In this document: positions 49,421 to 58,204 of the stretch, piece by piece | How positions within the stretch are numbered: the first letter of the stretch is position 1 | Layout: each line of letters opens with the position of its first letter | Source of the DNA: PWXP01 sp034005525 | GTDB taxonomy: Bacteria; Planctomycetota; Planctomycetia; Pirellulales; Thermoguttaceae | Assembly: GCA_034005525.1 (NCBI GenBank) | Contig: JAVEUP010000011.1 | Coordinates: 1 to 64,000, forward strand | Reading direction: 5' to 3' | DNA length: 64,000 nt | Notes under the pieces: model-generated | Seen by the model: only the letters and a program-made list of their open reading frames with translations | Told to the model about the DNA's origin: nothing | The model's database searches: none | Position numbers and translations under genes: made by a program

Positions 49421-51292
49421 CTAAAACAGCGAAATACCTATCCACTTCAATACGAGATAGCCCAGCGCCAACCCGGTGATTGCAGCCACGACGTGGCCGG
49501 TAAGGTTGAACAGCCAGCCGGGCATGGGCCGTTGTGCCGTCCTGCCGGCGGCGGGCATTCCATTTCGTCCATTCCGTCGGCACGTTGCGACTTCAGGCCG
49601 TGCCGGCGGGTTTTCGGGCAGTGCGGGCGGCACGGCGCCCGTCGGGGCCGGTGGCGGCAGCGGCACTCCGGCCGGCGCCGATGCGAAGGCCGGCGGTGCG
49701 GCCCCCGCGCCGCCGGCCAGGGCCAACTCCTGCTCGACCACCGATTCGAACAGATCGAAGCCGCCGGCCGCCTGAATGGGTTGCTTCCAGCGGGCAATGC
49801 CCATGCCGCTGAGGCCCGTCGCGCGCTCCAACTCGAGGCGTGCCTTCTGGTGCGTGCCGGGGACGGATCCCTCGACGTGCAGCCGGCCGTTGCTCTCGTA
49901 CTCGAAAAGGACTTCGACCGGCCAGCCCTTGGTAAGGCCCGCGGGAAGGTCGCGGATGACCGTGCGTCCAATCGCCATGCATTCGCCCGGAAGCGAGCTT
50001 TCCCCTTCGAGCACCTGGAGCACGATCGACTGCTGATTGTCGGCCTTCGTGGCGAACCGTTCCCTCACACTCGCCGGCAGCGGACTGTTGCGCGGAATCA
50101 GGATGACGTTCGCCTTGCGCATCGTCTGCGGATCGATCCCCTCTACCCCCAGGCTGTGCGCATTGACTTGGGTCACCTCGAAACCCGGCCCGGGTAGATC
50201 GGACCTGCCCTTCGACAACCGGTAGGCGGCGTAGATGGCGGCGCCGCGGGCGACCGCTTCATCGGGGTTGACGGTCCGATCGGGTTCCAGGCCGGTCAAC
50301 TCCTTGACCATGGCGACGACCATAGGCATGCGAGTCGCCCCGCCTACCAGCAGCACCCGGTCCAGCGATGCCGGATCGACGTGTGCATCGACAAACAGTT
50401 GCCGCGTCGTGTAGCGCGTCCGTTCGAGCAGATCGGCCGTCATTCCCTCGAACTGTTCGCGAGTTACCTGGATTTCGCTGGCGTTTCCCTGAGATTCGAT
50501 GCGCAGAGCAGCCCGGCTTCGGACGCTTAGCGTGTGCTTGGCCTCGGCGGCTGCCTGGAGGAGGCGGTTCAGAGATCCACGGTCGTCGCGAGGATCAACG
50601 CCGAAAGAGCGCAGAAAGGTCTCGGTGGCGTAATCGACGAGTCTCATGTCCCAGTCGTAACCGCCAAGTTGCACGTCGCCATCGGTGGCCAGGGTGCGAA
50701 TATCGCCCGGAGCGAGGCGGAGCAGTGTGGTGTCGAACGTGCCGCCGCCCAAGTCGTACACCAGTACGGTCATGGGGTCTTTCGCGCCGCCGACTGGTGT
50801 CAGATAGCCCAACTGCTCACCAAACGCCAGCGCCGCGGCAGTCGGTTCATTGACGATATCGAGCACGTTCAGGCCGGCCATTTCGCCGGCGTCGGCCGTG
50901 GCCTTCCGCCGTGCTTCGTCGAAATAGGCCGGTACGGTGATCACCACCCGCGCTTCCGGGCCGAAACGTGCGGCCACCTCGGCCCGGAGCTTCCGCAAGA
51001 TGCACGCCTGGATGACCTCGGGGGGGAGGTATCTTCCCATGATGGGGTGGGAATAGACCACCGCACCCATATCGCGCTTGACCCACTGGGCAACGAGGCT
51101 GGGATCGGCCTGGCTCGCGTTGCGGGCCTGCCTGCCCACGATGACCTCCTGCTTGCCAAAAAGCACAACGCTCGGGGTCAGGGCTTCCCCCTCGTCGTTG
51201 GGGACCATCTGCGACTGGCCGTTGTCGCCAATAAAGGCCACCGCCGAGTTGGTCGTTCCCAAGTCGATACCGACAGCACGGGGGGGTTGCAT
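49421..51292 (-). CDS. membrane-anchored Hsp70-like protein
   Basis: 623 residues. Hsp70 nucleotide-binding domain (about 5-385) with Val-Gly-Ile-Asp-Leu-Gly-Thr-Thr-Asn-Ser, Asp-Leu-Gly-Gly-Gly-Thr-Phe-Asp and Leu-Val-Gly-Gly-Ala-Thr-Arg-Met-Pro, and a beta substrate-binding domain to about 500. Instead of a lid there is a Pro/Ala-rich linker (about 535-585) and a C-terminal hydrophobic helix (about 595-620, Val-Ala-Ala-Ile-Thr-Gly-Leu-Ala-Leu-Gly-Tyr), predicting tail-anchoring in the inner membrane with the chaperone part in the cytoplasm. Paralogous to the downstream gene. Client and role unknown. Confidence 0.88.
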   Translation of the reverse strand: MQPPRAVGIDLGTTNSAVAFIGDNGQSQMVPNDEGEALTPSVVLFGKQEVIVGRQARNASQADPSLVAQWVKRDMGAVVYSHPIMGRYLPPEVIQACILRKLRAEVAARFGPEARVVITVPAYFDEARRKATADAGEMAGLNVLDIVNEPTAAALAFGEQLGYLTPVGGAKDPMTVLVYDLGGGTFDTTLLRLAPGDIRTLATDGDVQLGGYDWDMRLVDYATETFLRSFGVDPRDDRGSLNRLLQAAAEAKHTLSVRSRAALRIESQGNASEIQVTREQFEGMTADLLERTRYTTRQLFVDAHVDPASLDRVLLVGGATRMPMVVAMVKELTGLEPDRTVNPDEAVARGAAIYAAYRLSKGRSDLPGPGFEVTQVNAHSLGVEGIDPQTMRKANVILIPRNSPLPASVRERFATKADNQQSIVLQVLEGESSLPGECMAIGRTVIRDLPAGLTKGWPVEVLFEYESNGRLHVEGSVPGTHQKARLELERATGLSGMGIARWKQPIQAAGGFDLFESVVEQELALAGGAGAAPPAFASAPAGVPLPPPAPTGAVPPALPENPPARPEVATCRRNGRNGMPAAGRTAQRPMPGWLFNLTGHVVAAITGLALGYLVLKWIGISLF

Positions 51293-51696
51293 GGACAGTG
51301 CCCGCCTGGGCAGAGAGAGCGCGGGGTTACCAGCCCCAGCGGGGACCGGCCGAAACCTCTATTCTATTCAAAATGCATCCAAAGCTCAAGCAGGAACACG
51401 CGAGCAGAGGGGTGCTCACCTGATCTCCAGGTAGGCTGCCAGCCAGGTTGCCATTGACCCAGAAGCCGCTTCCACTACAATGCCGCCCGATCTATCCCGG
51501 ATTATTCACGTAGGGTGGGACAAGGTCGTGTAAGTCCTTGGTGGGCCTGCGCAAGCCATGCCCAACGTGGTCTGCACGCCATGCGCTGGAAGCAGGCCCG
51601 GCCAAGCGACCGAAGGCCCACCAGGGTCTTGGCTTGCTGGTCACCACCCTACATCGTCATGAATAATCCGGGCTATCCCCCTACCATTTTGGCAAC
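51293..51696. other. divergent intergenic region between Hsp70 pair and lysS
   Basis: 404 bases with no gene. Most of 51490-51675 is a MITE-like element. The remainder should contain the Hsp70 operon promoter on the minus strand, but I see no clear CIRCE or heat-shock element. Confidence 0.5.
51495..51674. mobile_element. MITE-like element GTAGGGTGG, copy 3, with outer CCCGGATTATTCA repeats
   Basis: Inner element 51510-51652 (143 bp) has GTAGGGTGGGACAAG and CACCACCCTAC edges and is inverted relative to copy 1. Outside it CCCGGATTATTCA (about 51497) and TGAATAATCCGGG (about 51660) form a further inverted repeat. The same 13-mer also immediately precedes the group II intron at 42301-42313. Confidence 0.7.
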
Positions 51697-53217
51697 ATGA
51701 CGAATCCCAGCCAGGACGAATTGACGGGCGGAGCAGCGCTGGAAGCTGCTCGGAGAGAGAAACTGCGTAAACTGGAGGAAATGGGCGTCGATCCCTGGGG
51801 CGGGCGATTCGACGACCACGCCGCCATTGGCGATATCCGCGAGCGCGAGGAGGAAATCGTTGTCGAGCCGGTTGGCGACTGCCAGACAGGCAAGCCGCCA
51901 CAGGCCCGCGGGCCGAAGGTCCGCGCTGCCGGCCGCGTGGTCTTACAGCGGAAGGCAGGGAAGCTCATCTTTCTCGATATCCAAGACTGGACCGGGCGCA
52001 TCCAACTGTTCGTTGGCAAGAACCAAGTGGGCGAGGAAGGCTGGGCGGTTGCTCAGTGCGTCGACTTGGGCGACCTGGTGGGCGTTGACGGGGAACTGAA
52101 CCGCACTCGGACCGGTGAACTGACCATCTTCGCCGAGCGGCTGCACTTCCTTACGAAGTCCTTGGCCCCGCCACCGGCGAAGCACAAGGGCCTGCAAGAT
52201 CCCGAGTTGCGTCAGCGGCTGCGTTACCTCGACCTGATCCACGGCGAGGGGGTGCTTCAGCGGTTCCTGCGGCGCACGCACATGGTGCAGTCGATCCGCC
52301 GGACCCTCGGCAGCGAGGGGTTTGTTGAAGTGGAAGGGCCCACGCTGCACGCCATCGCCGGCGGGGCTGCCGCCCGCCCATTCACCACGCACCACAACGC
52401 GCTGGACATCGACCTATACCTGCGCATCGCCCTGGAACTGCACCTGAAGCGACTGCTTGTGGGCGGGGTGGAGCGGGTGTACGAGCTGGGCCGCGTGTAC
52501 CGCAACGAGGGCATCAGCCCGCGGCACAACCCCGAGTTTACGATGCTCGAGGTGTACCAGGCGTACGGCAACTACGAAACGATGATGGAGCTTACCGAGC
52601 GGATTATCGTCGAGGCGATCCGCGCGACGGGCCAGGACCTGAAGCTTTCGTGGTGCGGCGAGCCGATCGACTTCACGCCCCCGTTCGAGCGCGCCACCTA
52701 CGACGGGCTGTTCGCCCGGCACACCGGCACCGACCCGGCCGACGCCGACGCCCTCCGCGCCCTCGCGGGGGAATTGGGGATTGAAACGCAGGGTAAGCAC
52801 CCGGACGTGATCAAGAACGAGATTTTCGAGGAGAAGGTCGAGGACCAGCTTATCGGCCCGGTGTTCGTCATCGACTACCCTGCCAGCATCTGCCCGTTGA
52901 CCAAACGCAAGCCCGGCCAGCCGGACATTGCCGAGCGGTTCGAGTTGTTCATTCGCGGCATGGAAGTGGCCAACGCGTATACCGAGTTGAACGACCCCGA
53001 CTTGCAGGAGAAGCTGTTCAACCAGCAGCTTGCGGGCCTCAGCGAGGAGGACTCGATGGCCCGCATGGACCACGACTTCGTCCGCGCGTTGCGGCACGGG
53101 ATGCCGCCGGCGGGCGGGCTGGGCATCGGCATCGACCGGTTGGTGATGCTGCTGACCGATTCGCAGACGATTCGCGAGGTGATTCTCTTCCCGCTGCTTC
53201 GGCCGGAGGCCGAATAA
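51697..53217 (+). CDS. lysS: lysyl-tRNA synthetase, class II
   Basis: 506 residues. OB-fold anticodon-binding domain (about 70-160), then class II core: motif 1 around Phe-Val-Glu-Val-Glu-Gly-Pro, motif 2 Val-Tyr-Arg-Asn-Glu-Gly-Ile-Ser-Pro-Arg-His-Asn-Pro-Glu-Phe-Thr, motif 3 Gly-Leu-Gly-Ile-Gly-Ile-Asp-Arg-Leu. Charges tRNA-Lys in the cytoplasm. First gene of a run lysS-permease-ATPase-ilvE; the permease starts 5 bases after its stop. No strong ribosome site at the ATG. Confidence 0.95.
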   Translation: MTNPSQDELTGGAALEAARREKLRKLEEMGVDPWGGRFDDHAAIGDIREREEEIVVEPVGDCQTGKPPQARGPKVRAAGRVVLQRKAGKLIFLDIQDWTGRIQLFVGKNQVGEEGWAVAQCVDLGDLVGVDGELNRTRTGELTIFAERLHFLTKSLAPPPAKHKGLQDPELRQRLRYLDLIHGEGVLQRFLRRTHMVQSIRRTLGSEGFVEVEGPTLHAIAGGAAARPFTTHHNALDIDLYLRIALELHLKRLLVGGVERVYELGRVYRNEGISPRHNPEFTMLEVYQAYGNYETMMELTERIIVEAIRATGQDLKLSWCGEPIDFTPPFERATYDGLFARHTGTDPADADALRALAGELGIETQGKHPDVIKNEIFEEKVEDQLIGPVFVIDYPASICPLTKRKPGQPDIAERFELFIRGMEVANAYTELNDPDLQEKLFNQQLAGLSEEDSMARMDHDFVRALRHGMPPAGGLGIGIDRLVMLLTDSQTIREVILFPLLRPEAE

Positions 53218-53222
53218 AACTC

Positions 53223-54881
53223 ATGTACAAACTGCTCCTCTCCTGGCGTTATCTCCGCACGCGATACATTGCCTTGGCGTCAATCATCAGCGTGATGCTG
53301 GGCGTGGCGACGATGATCGTCGTCAACAGCGTGATGGCCGGCTTCACCCGCGAAATGCAGAACCGTATCCATGGCATTCTCTCGGACCTTGTGTTGACCG
53401 CCCGCAGTCTGGAGGGCGTTCCCGACGCCGAGTGGCACATGGAGCAACTGCGCACGGTGGCCGGCGAGGCCATTGACGACATGACGCCCACGGTGATTGT
53501 CCCCGCCATGCTCAGTTTCCAGTACGACAACAACTGGATTACGCGGCAGGTGCAGTTGATCGGCATCGACGAAGCGACGCAGGGGAAGGTGAGCGATTTC
53601 TGCATGTATCTCCAGCACCCGGAGAACCGCGGGCAAGTGAGCTTCGACTTGCGCGAGGACGGTTACGACACGGGCGGGCTGACCGACAGCCTGGGCACAC
53701 CCCAGCGACCTCAGATGGAGGACGCCGGCTGGCAGCATCGGCGGCGCATGGCCAATATGCGGCGGTTTGAGCGTCGGATGTCGGGCCAGCCGGGTGACTT
53801 GCCGGATTACGAAGAACCGCTCGATGCTCCCGGCCCGTTGCCGGCGCCGCTCGCACAACCCGGGATGGACCAAATATCCCACGACCCGGAGTCGCGTTTT
53901 TTCCGCCCGGCCGAACCGGAACAGGACGGCGACCTGAACCCTACGCCGCGGCCGGCGCCGGCCGACCCGTTTGCCGAGCAACGCGGCTTGGAGCCGGAGC
54001 AGGAGCGGTTCGATCCGGCGGTGCGGCAGCACACCGGCGCGGTGCTGGGTATTGCGCTTGCGGCCGTTCGGCTGCCCACCGGCGGGGACGGGTTGCTCCT
54101 GCTGCCCGGCGACGACGTGAAGCTCACGTTTCCCACGGCCGGCACGCCGCCGCAGGCCATTAGCGACACGTTTACGTTGGTCGACTTCTACGAGAGCAAG
54201 ATGAGCGAGTACGATTCCGGGTTCGTATTCATCCCCATCCGGAAGCTGCAAGAGTTGCGCGGCATGATCGATCCATCCTCCGGTGTGGGCTACATCAGCG
54301 CGATCCAGATCAAGCTGAAGCCCGGCTTCGACGGCGAGGAAGTGCGCGACCGCCTGCGCGCGGCGTTCGACCCGCATTTGTACAGCGTGGAAACATGGCG
54401 CGACCGGCAGGGGCCGCTGCTGGCCGCCGTGGCCATGGAAACGGCCATATTGAACATACTGCTGTTCCTGATTATTGCCGTTGCGGGATTCGGCATTCTG
54501 GCCATTTTTCTGATGATCGTCATTGAGAAAACGCGCGACATTGGCATTCTGAAGTCGCTGGGGGCGTCCGGGGCGGGCGTCATGGGCATCTTCCTGACCT
54601 ACGGGCTTTCGCTGGGAGTCGTGGGCTCGGGCGTGGGTACCGTGCTCGGGCTGCTGTTCGTGAAGCACATCAACGAAATTGCGGACCTGCTCGGACGGAT
54701 CACCGGGCGGCCCGTATTCGATCCGTCGGTCTACTACTTCTACCGTATTCCCGCGACCGTCGACCCGTGGACGGTTACGTGGATTGTGGGTGGGGCACTT
54801 GCCATTGCCGTTCTGGCCAGCGTTTTGCCGGCAATGCGAGCCGCCATGCTGCATCCCGTGGAGGCGCTGCGTTATGAATGA
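53223..54881 (+). CDS. LolC/LolE-like ABC transporter permease
   Basis: 552 residues, longer than the usual roughly 400-415. One N-terminal membrane helix (about 17-40), a large periplasmic region, and three C-terminal helices (about 415-440, 460-490, 515-540) of the FtsX/MacB type. Relative to LolC/E the periplasmic part carries an extra Pro/Glu/Arg-rich segment (about 150-265). With the overlapping ATPase gene it should form a lipoprotein-releasing or related mechanotransmission ABC transporter at the inner membrane. Only one permease gene is present, suggesting a homodimer. Confidence 0.85.
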   Translation: MYKLLLSWRYLRTRYIALASIISVMLGVATMIVVNSVMAGFTREMQNRIHGILSDLVLTARSLEGVPDAEWHMEQLRTVAGEAIDDMTPTVIVPAMLSFQYDNNWITRQVQLIGIDEATQGKVSDFCMYLQHPENRGQVSFDLREDGYDTGGLTDSLGTPQRPQMEDAGWQHRRRMANMRRFERRMSGQPGDLPDYEEPLDAPGPLPAPLAQPGMDQISHDPESRFFRPAEPEQDGDLNPTPRPAPADPFAEQRGLEPEQERFDPAVRQHTGAVLGIALAAVRLPTGGDGLLLLPGDDVKLTFPTAGTPPQAISDTFTLVDFYESKMSEYDSGFVFIPIRKLQELRGMIDPSSGVGYISAIQIKLKPGFDGEEVRDRLRAAFDPHLYSVETWRDRQGPLLAAVAMETAILNILLFLIIAVAGFGILAIFLMIVIEKTRDIGILKSLGASGAGVMGIFLTYGLSLGVVGSGVGTVLGLLFVKHINEIADLLGRITGRPVFDPSVYYFYRIPATVDPWTVTWIVGGALAIAVLASVLPAMRAAMLHPVEALRYE

Positions 54882-55845
54882 CGATCTTCGGCAGATGCTC
54901 CAAGGCGAAAGGGAGCCGAAACGCCGCACGGTCAACCCTCGGTTGCGTACCGTGCCGCGCGTCCAGGGCGGCCTGTCGCTGGACGGCGGCCCGCGGCTCG
55001 AATTGGACGTACTCGCGCACCGGCCCGCCGCAACGTCGCAGGCGAGGCCGGGGGGGGCAAGCGGTCCCCACATTGCCCTGGCCCAGCCAACGGCCGGCCC
55101 GCCGGAGAAGGAGCCGGCCGGCAGCCCGGTCGCCGCTGAAGTCCATGCGCCAAACGGACCACAACTGCGGACCATCGGCCTGACGAAGAGTTACCGGAAA
55201 GCTTCCATTGAAATCCCCGTGTTGCGCGGGGTGGACGTCGAAGCCGAGGCCGGCGAGTTCCTGGCCGTGATTGGCCAGAGCGGTTCCGGCAAGAGCACCC
55301 TGTTGCACTTGCTCTGCACGCTCGACGCCCCCGACGGCGGCGAAATCCACTTCGAGGGCCGGCGAATCGATCGGCTGCCCGCCGCCGAGCGCGACCGGCT
55401 GCGCAACCGCCGCTTCGGCATGATCTTCCAGTTCTACCACCTGCTACCCGAAATGAGTACGCTGGAAAACGTCCTCTCGCCGCTAATGATTCGCCATGGT
55501 GTGTGGAACTACTTCCGCTACCGGCGTGCCATGCGAGAACGGGCGGGCGAACTGCTGGATATGGTGGGCCTGGGGCATCGGTTGAAGCACAAGCCCCGCG
55601 AACTGTCCGGCGGCGAGATGCAGCGGGCGGCCATCGCGCGGGCGCTCATTTCGCAGCCCGACCTCCTGCTGGCCGACGAACCCACCGGCAACCTGGACCA
55701 CGCCACCGGCATGGAGATTCTCGACCTGCTGCGGACCTTGAACGATCAGCAGGGGCTCACTATAGTAATGGTCACGCACGACCCGGCGATTGCCCGGCTG
55801 GCCCATCGGACGATCCGGCTGGTCGACGGCCGAATTCAGCAGTGA
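54874..55845 (+). CDS. LolD-like ABC transporter ATPase with N-terminal extension
   Basis: 323 residues from the ATG at 54874, overlapping the permease stop by 8 bases. About 100 N-terminal residues are Pro/Ala/Arg-rich and look disordered. The ABC domain follows: Walker A Gly-Gln-Ser-Gly-Ser-Gly-Lys-Ser-Thr, Q-loop Ile-Phe-Gln-Phe-Tyr-His-Leu-Leu-Pro, signature Leu-Ser-Gly-Gly-Glu-Met-Gln, Walker B Leu-Leu-Leu-Ala-Asp-Glu-Pro-Thr, switch His (Val-Thr-His-Asp). The Asp-Glu-Pro-Thr-Gly-Asn-Leu-Asp motif is typical of the LolD/MacB/FtsE branch. LolD proteins are normally about 230 residues, so the extension is unusual. Confidence 0.9.
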   Translation: MNDDLRQMLQGEREPKRRTVNPRLRTVPRVQGGLSLDGGPRLELDVLAHRPAATSQARPGGASGPHIALAQPTAGPPEKEPAGSPVAAEVHAPNGPQLRTIGLTKSYRKASIEIPVLRGVDVEAEAGEFLAVIGQSGSGKSTLLHLLCTLDAPDGGEIHFEGRRIDRLPAAERDRLRNRRFGMIFQFYHLLPEMSTLENVLSPLMIRHGVWNYFRYRRAMRERAGELLDMVGLGHRLKHKPRELSGGEMQRAAIARALISQPDLLLADEPTGNLDHATGMEILDLLRTLNDQQGLTIVMVTHDPAIARLAHRTIRLVDGRIQQ

Positions 55846-55882
55846 ACTACCCTCGCACACCCCAATCTCCCGCAATTCCGCC

Positions 55883-56740
55883 ATGGCACTGAAGGTCTAC
55901 ATCAACGGAACCTTGTACGACAAAGACGACGCGAAGATCAGCGTCTACGATCACGGGCTGCTCTATGGCGACGGGGTGTTCGAGGGCATCCGCAGCTATG
56001 GCGGCAAGGTGTTCCGGCTGCAAGAGCATCTCGACCGGCTCTGGGATTCCGCCAAGGCCCTCTGGCTCGAAATACCCATGAGCAAGAAGCAGTTGGGCCG
56101 CGACATCGAGCGCATGCTGGAAACCAATGGCATCAAAGACGGGTACATCCGCGTCGTGGTCACGCGGGGATGTGGGACGCTCGGCCTGGACCCGAACCGG
56201 TGCAGCGAGCCGCAAGTAATCATCATTGCCGACACCATCTCGCTGTACCCGAAAGAGTTGTACGAGAAGGGCCTGGAGATCATCACCGTCAGCACGGTGC
56301 GGAACCATCCGGCCGCGTTGAGCCCGCGAATCAAGTCGCTGAACTATCTGAACAACATCCTGGCGAAGATCGAGGGTCTTCAGGCCGGATGCATCGAGGC
56401 GCTGATGCTCAACCACAAGGGCGAAGTGGCCGAGTGCACCGGCGACAACCTCTTCCTGGTGCGCAAAGGCCGCATTCTCACGCCGCCGAACGAGGCAGGC
56501 ATCCTTGAAGGCATCACGCGCGACGCGGTCATGGGACTTGCCCGCGAGGCGGGCTACGAAATGCTTCAATCGCCCCTTACGAAGCACGACGTCTACATTG
56601 CCGACGAGTGCTTCCTGACCGGCACCGCGGCCGAAGTCGTCCCGGTCGTGAAGGTCGATAGCCGCACCATCGGCGACGGCACGCCCGGCCCCATCACCCG
56701 CCAGCTCATGCAGCAGTTCCACGCGCTGACGCGAAGCTGA
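55883..56740 (+). CDS. ilvE: branched-chain amino acid aminotransferase
   Basis: 285 residues from the ATG at 55883. Fold-type IV PLP enzyme: Val-Tyr-Asp-His-Gly-Leu-Leu-Tyr-Gly-Asp-Gly-Val-Phe-Glu-Gly-Ile-Arg, catalytic Lys151 in Arg-Ile-Lys-Ser-Leu-Asn-Tyr-Leu, Glu-Cys-Thr-Gly-Asp-Asn-Leu-Phe, Phe-Leu-Thr-Gly-Thr-Ala-Ala-Glu-Val. Family IlvE interconverts Leu/Ile/Val and their 2-oxo acids; a D-amino-acid transaminase is the main alternative. It lies 37 bases after the ATPase gene and ends 9 bases before a convergent LRR gene. Confidence 0.9.
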   Translation: MALKVYINGTLYDKDDAKISVYDHGLLYGDGVFEGIRSYGGKVFRLQEHLDRLWDSAKALWLEIPMSKKQLGRDIERMLETNGIKDGYIRVVVTRGCGTLGLDPNRCSEPQVIIIADTISLYPKELYEKGLEIITVSTVRNHPAALSPRIKSLNYLNNILAKIEGLQAGCIEALMLNHKGEVAECTGDNLFLVRKGRILTPPNEAGILEGITRDAVMGLAREAGYEMLQSPLTKHDVYIADECFLTGTAAEVVPVVKVDSRTIGDGTPGPITRQLMQQFHALTRS

Positions 56741-56749
56741 TGTTTCAGG

Positions 56750-58009
56750 CTAGTTGTCCTGAATGGCACAGTGCGGCAGGGCCGCGCGCAGCCGGGTAAT
56801 GCCGTCTTCGGTCAGTGCGGTCTGGGTCAGAATCAGGCGTTTCAGCGACGTCATGCCGGAAAGCGTTTCGACAGCGGCGTCGGTCACGGCCGTTTGGCTG
56901 AGGTTCAGCGTGGCCAGGCCGGTCAGGCGCGCCAGGTGGGGCACCTCCGCGTCGGTCAGACGCGACTGCGAAAGGTTCAGCGATGCGAGCTTCTCCGGAT
57001 TCGGCAGGTGCGCCAGCCCGGAGCCCGTAACGGCCACGTCGCTTAATTCGAGCGCCCGCAGGTCGGTGTAGCCGGCCAGGATCGCCAGGCCGCCGTCGGT
57101 GACGCTCGCACACTGGTAAATCGACAAGTCGTTCAGCGGCAGGTCGGCAAGCCGAAGCACGCCTGCGTCGGTGATGGCGCAGTTGTCCAGCGCCAGGCCG
57201 GTAAGCTGCTCCATGCGGCCGACCAATTCCAGGACTTCGTCGTCAATTGCCGGTCCGCCGATTTTGAGCATGCGCAGCGATCTCTTGCCGGTCAACTGTT
57301 CGATACCGTCTTTGGTCACCCCGCGGCAATTGCGCACGTCGAGTTCCGTCAGCCGCGGCAGGGCCAAGAGCGTGGCGACGCCGGCGTCGGTTACGTTGCC
57401 GCCCACCAGCCGGACCGCCCGCAACTCGGGTATTTGCACCAGCGAGTCCATGGCGGCGTCGGTTACGAGGGGCGCTACTCGCAGATCGATGACCCGCAGC
57501 GACTGCAAGCCGGTAAGCTGGGCAATGCCGTCGTCACCGATGAGCGTATTGCGCAGCGCAAGCGACGTGAGTTTTTCGAGTTCGGCAATTCGGGGCACCA
57601 GGTCGTCGGTAATGCTGGGCCCTTCGAGGGTGAGCGACTGGAGCTTCTCGAAAACGAGAATCTCTTGCATCTGGGCGTCGTCCACCCAGCTCCGCCCGGC
57701 CGCCATGTCCAATCCCGTAACATTGCCCTCGGCGTCCTCGGTTATCCGGGCGCCCAACTGGGCCGCCAATTCTCGCGCCGCGGTGATCTGCTCGGCCGAG
57801 TACTTCGGCGGCGCCGGTTCGGGTTCGGGCTCCGGTTCGACAGGCACGCCGGGCGGTTCTGTTTCGGGAACCACAGGTTCGGGCGGCTCGATCTCGGGAC
57901 GCTCGGCCCCGGCCGGTGGAGAGACGACCTCCGCCGGCCTTTCCGCGGGTTGGCAACCAACGAGCACGAGCCCGACAATAACACCGAGGGGCAGAGCAAT
58001 CCGTTCCAT
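56750..58009 (-). CDS. leucine-rich-repeat lipoprotein
   Basis: 419 residues. Lipobox Leu-Val-Leu-Val-Gly-Cys19, then a Pro/Glu linker with repeated Pro-Glu-Pro-Glu (about 22-70), then about 12 LRRs (L-x-x-L-x-L-x-x-T-x-I-T-D). Same architecture as the 41059 gene, with which it is paralogous. It likely sits in the periplasm as a protein-binding scaffold. It converges on ilvE with only 9 bases between stops. Confidence 0.85.
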   Translation of the reverse strand: MERIALPLGVIVGLVLVGCQPAERPAEVVSPPAGAERPEIEPPEPVVPETEPPGVPVEPEPEPEPAPPKYSAEQITAARELAAQLGARITEDAEGNVTGLDMAAGRSWVDDAQMQEILVFEKLQSLTLEGPSITDDLVPRIAELEKLTSLALRNTLIGDDGIAQLTGLQSLRVIDLRVAPLVTDAAMDSLVQIPELRAVRLVGGNVTDAGVATLLALPRLTELDVRNCRGVTKDGIEQLTGKRSLRMLKIGGPAIDDEVLELVGRMEQLTGLALDNCAITDAGVLRLADLPLNDLSIYQCASVTDGGLAILAGYTDLRALELSDVAVTGSGLAHLPNPEKLASLNLSQSRLTDAEVPHLARLTGLATLNLSQTAVTDAAVETLSGMTSLKRLILTQTALTEDGITRLRAALPHCAIQDN

Positions 58010-58136
58010 GATTTGATATCTCCAATTCTGAGCGCGAAATGGGCCTATTCCAGCAGGCTTCTGGGGCTCGATGCCCCCGGCTTGCCCGGGGGAGTGTCAC
58101 GTTCACTGCTACATCAGCCGCTCCCGTACCCTTCTT

Positions 58137-58183
58137 CCCGTTGCCCTGCGGTGGCGGCGTTGCCGCCACCGCAGGGCAACGGG
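58137..58183. repeat. perfect 22-bp inverted repeat with 3-base loop
   Basis: CCCGTTGCCCTGCGGTGGCG continues to GC, then GTT, then the exact complement ending at 58183. It would form a very stable hairpin or cruciform. Confidence 0.85.
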
Positions 58184-58204
58184 ACGTGCTGCGGGCAGTC
58201 GTGC

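Noticed and set aside
48081..49424. 447-codon plus-strand open frame opposite the Hsp70 gene
   Set aside because: The Hsp70 motifs on the minus strand are unambiguous; the plus frame is a shadow.
53280..55175. 631-codon minus-strand frame opposite the permease and ATPase genes
   Set aside because: It spans two well-supported plus-strand genes and has no domain or start signal.
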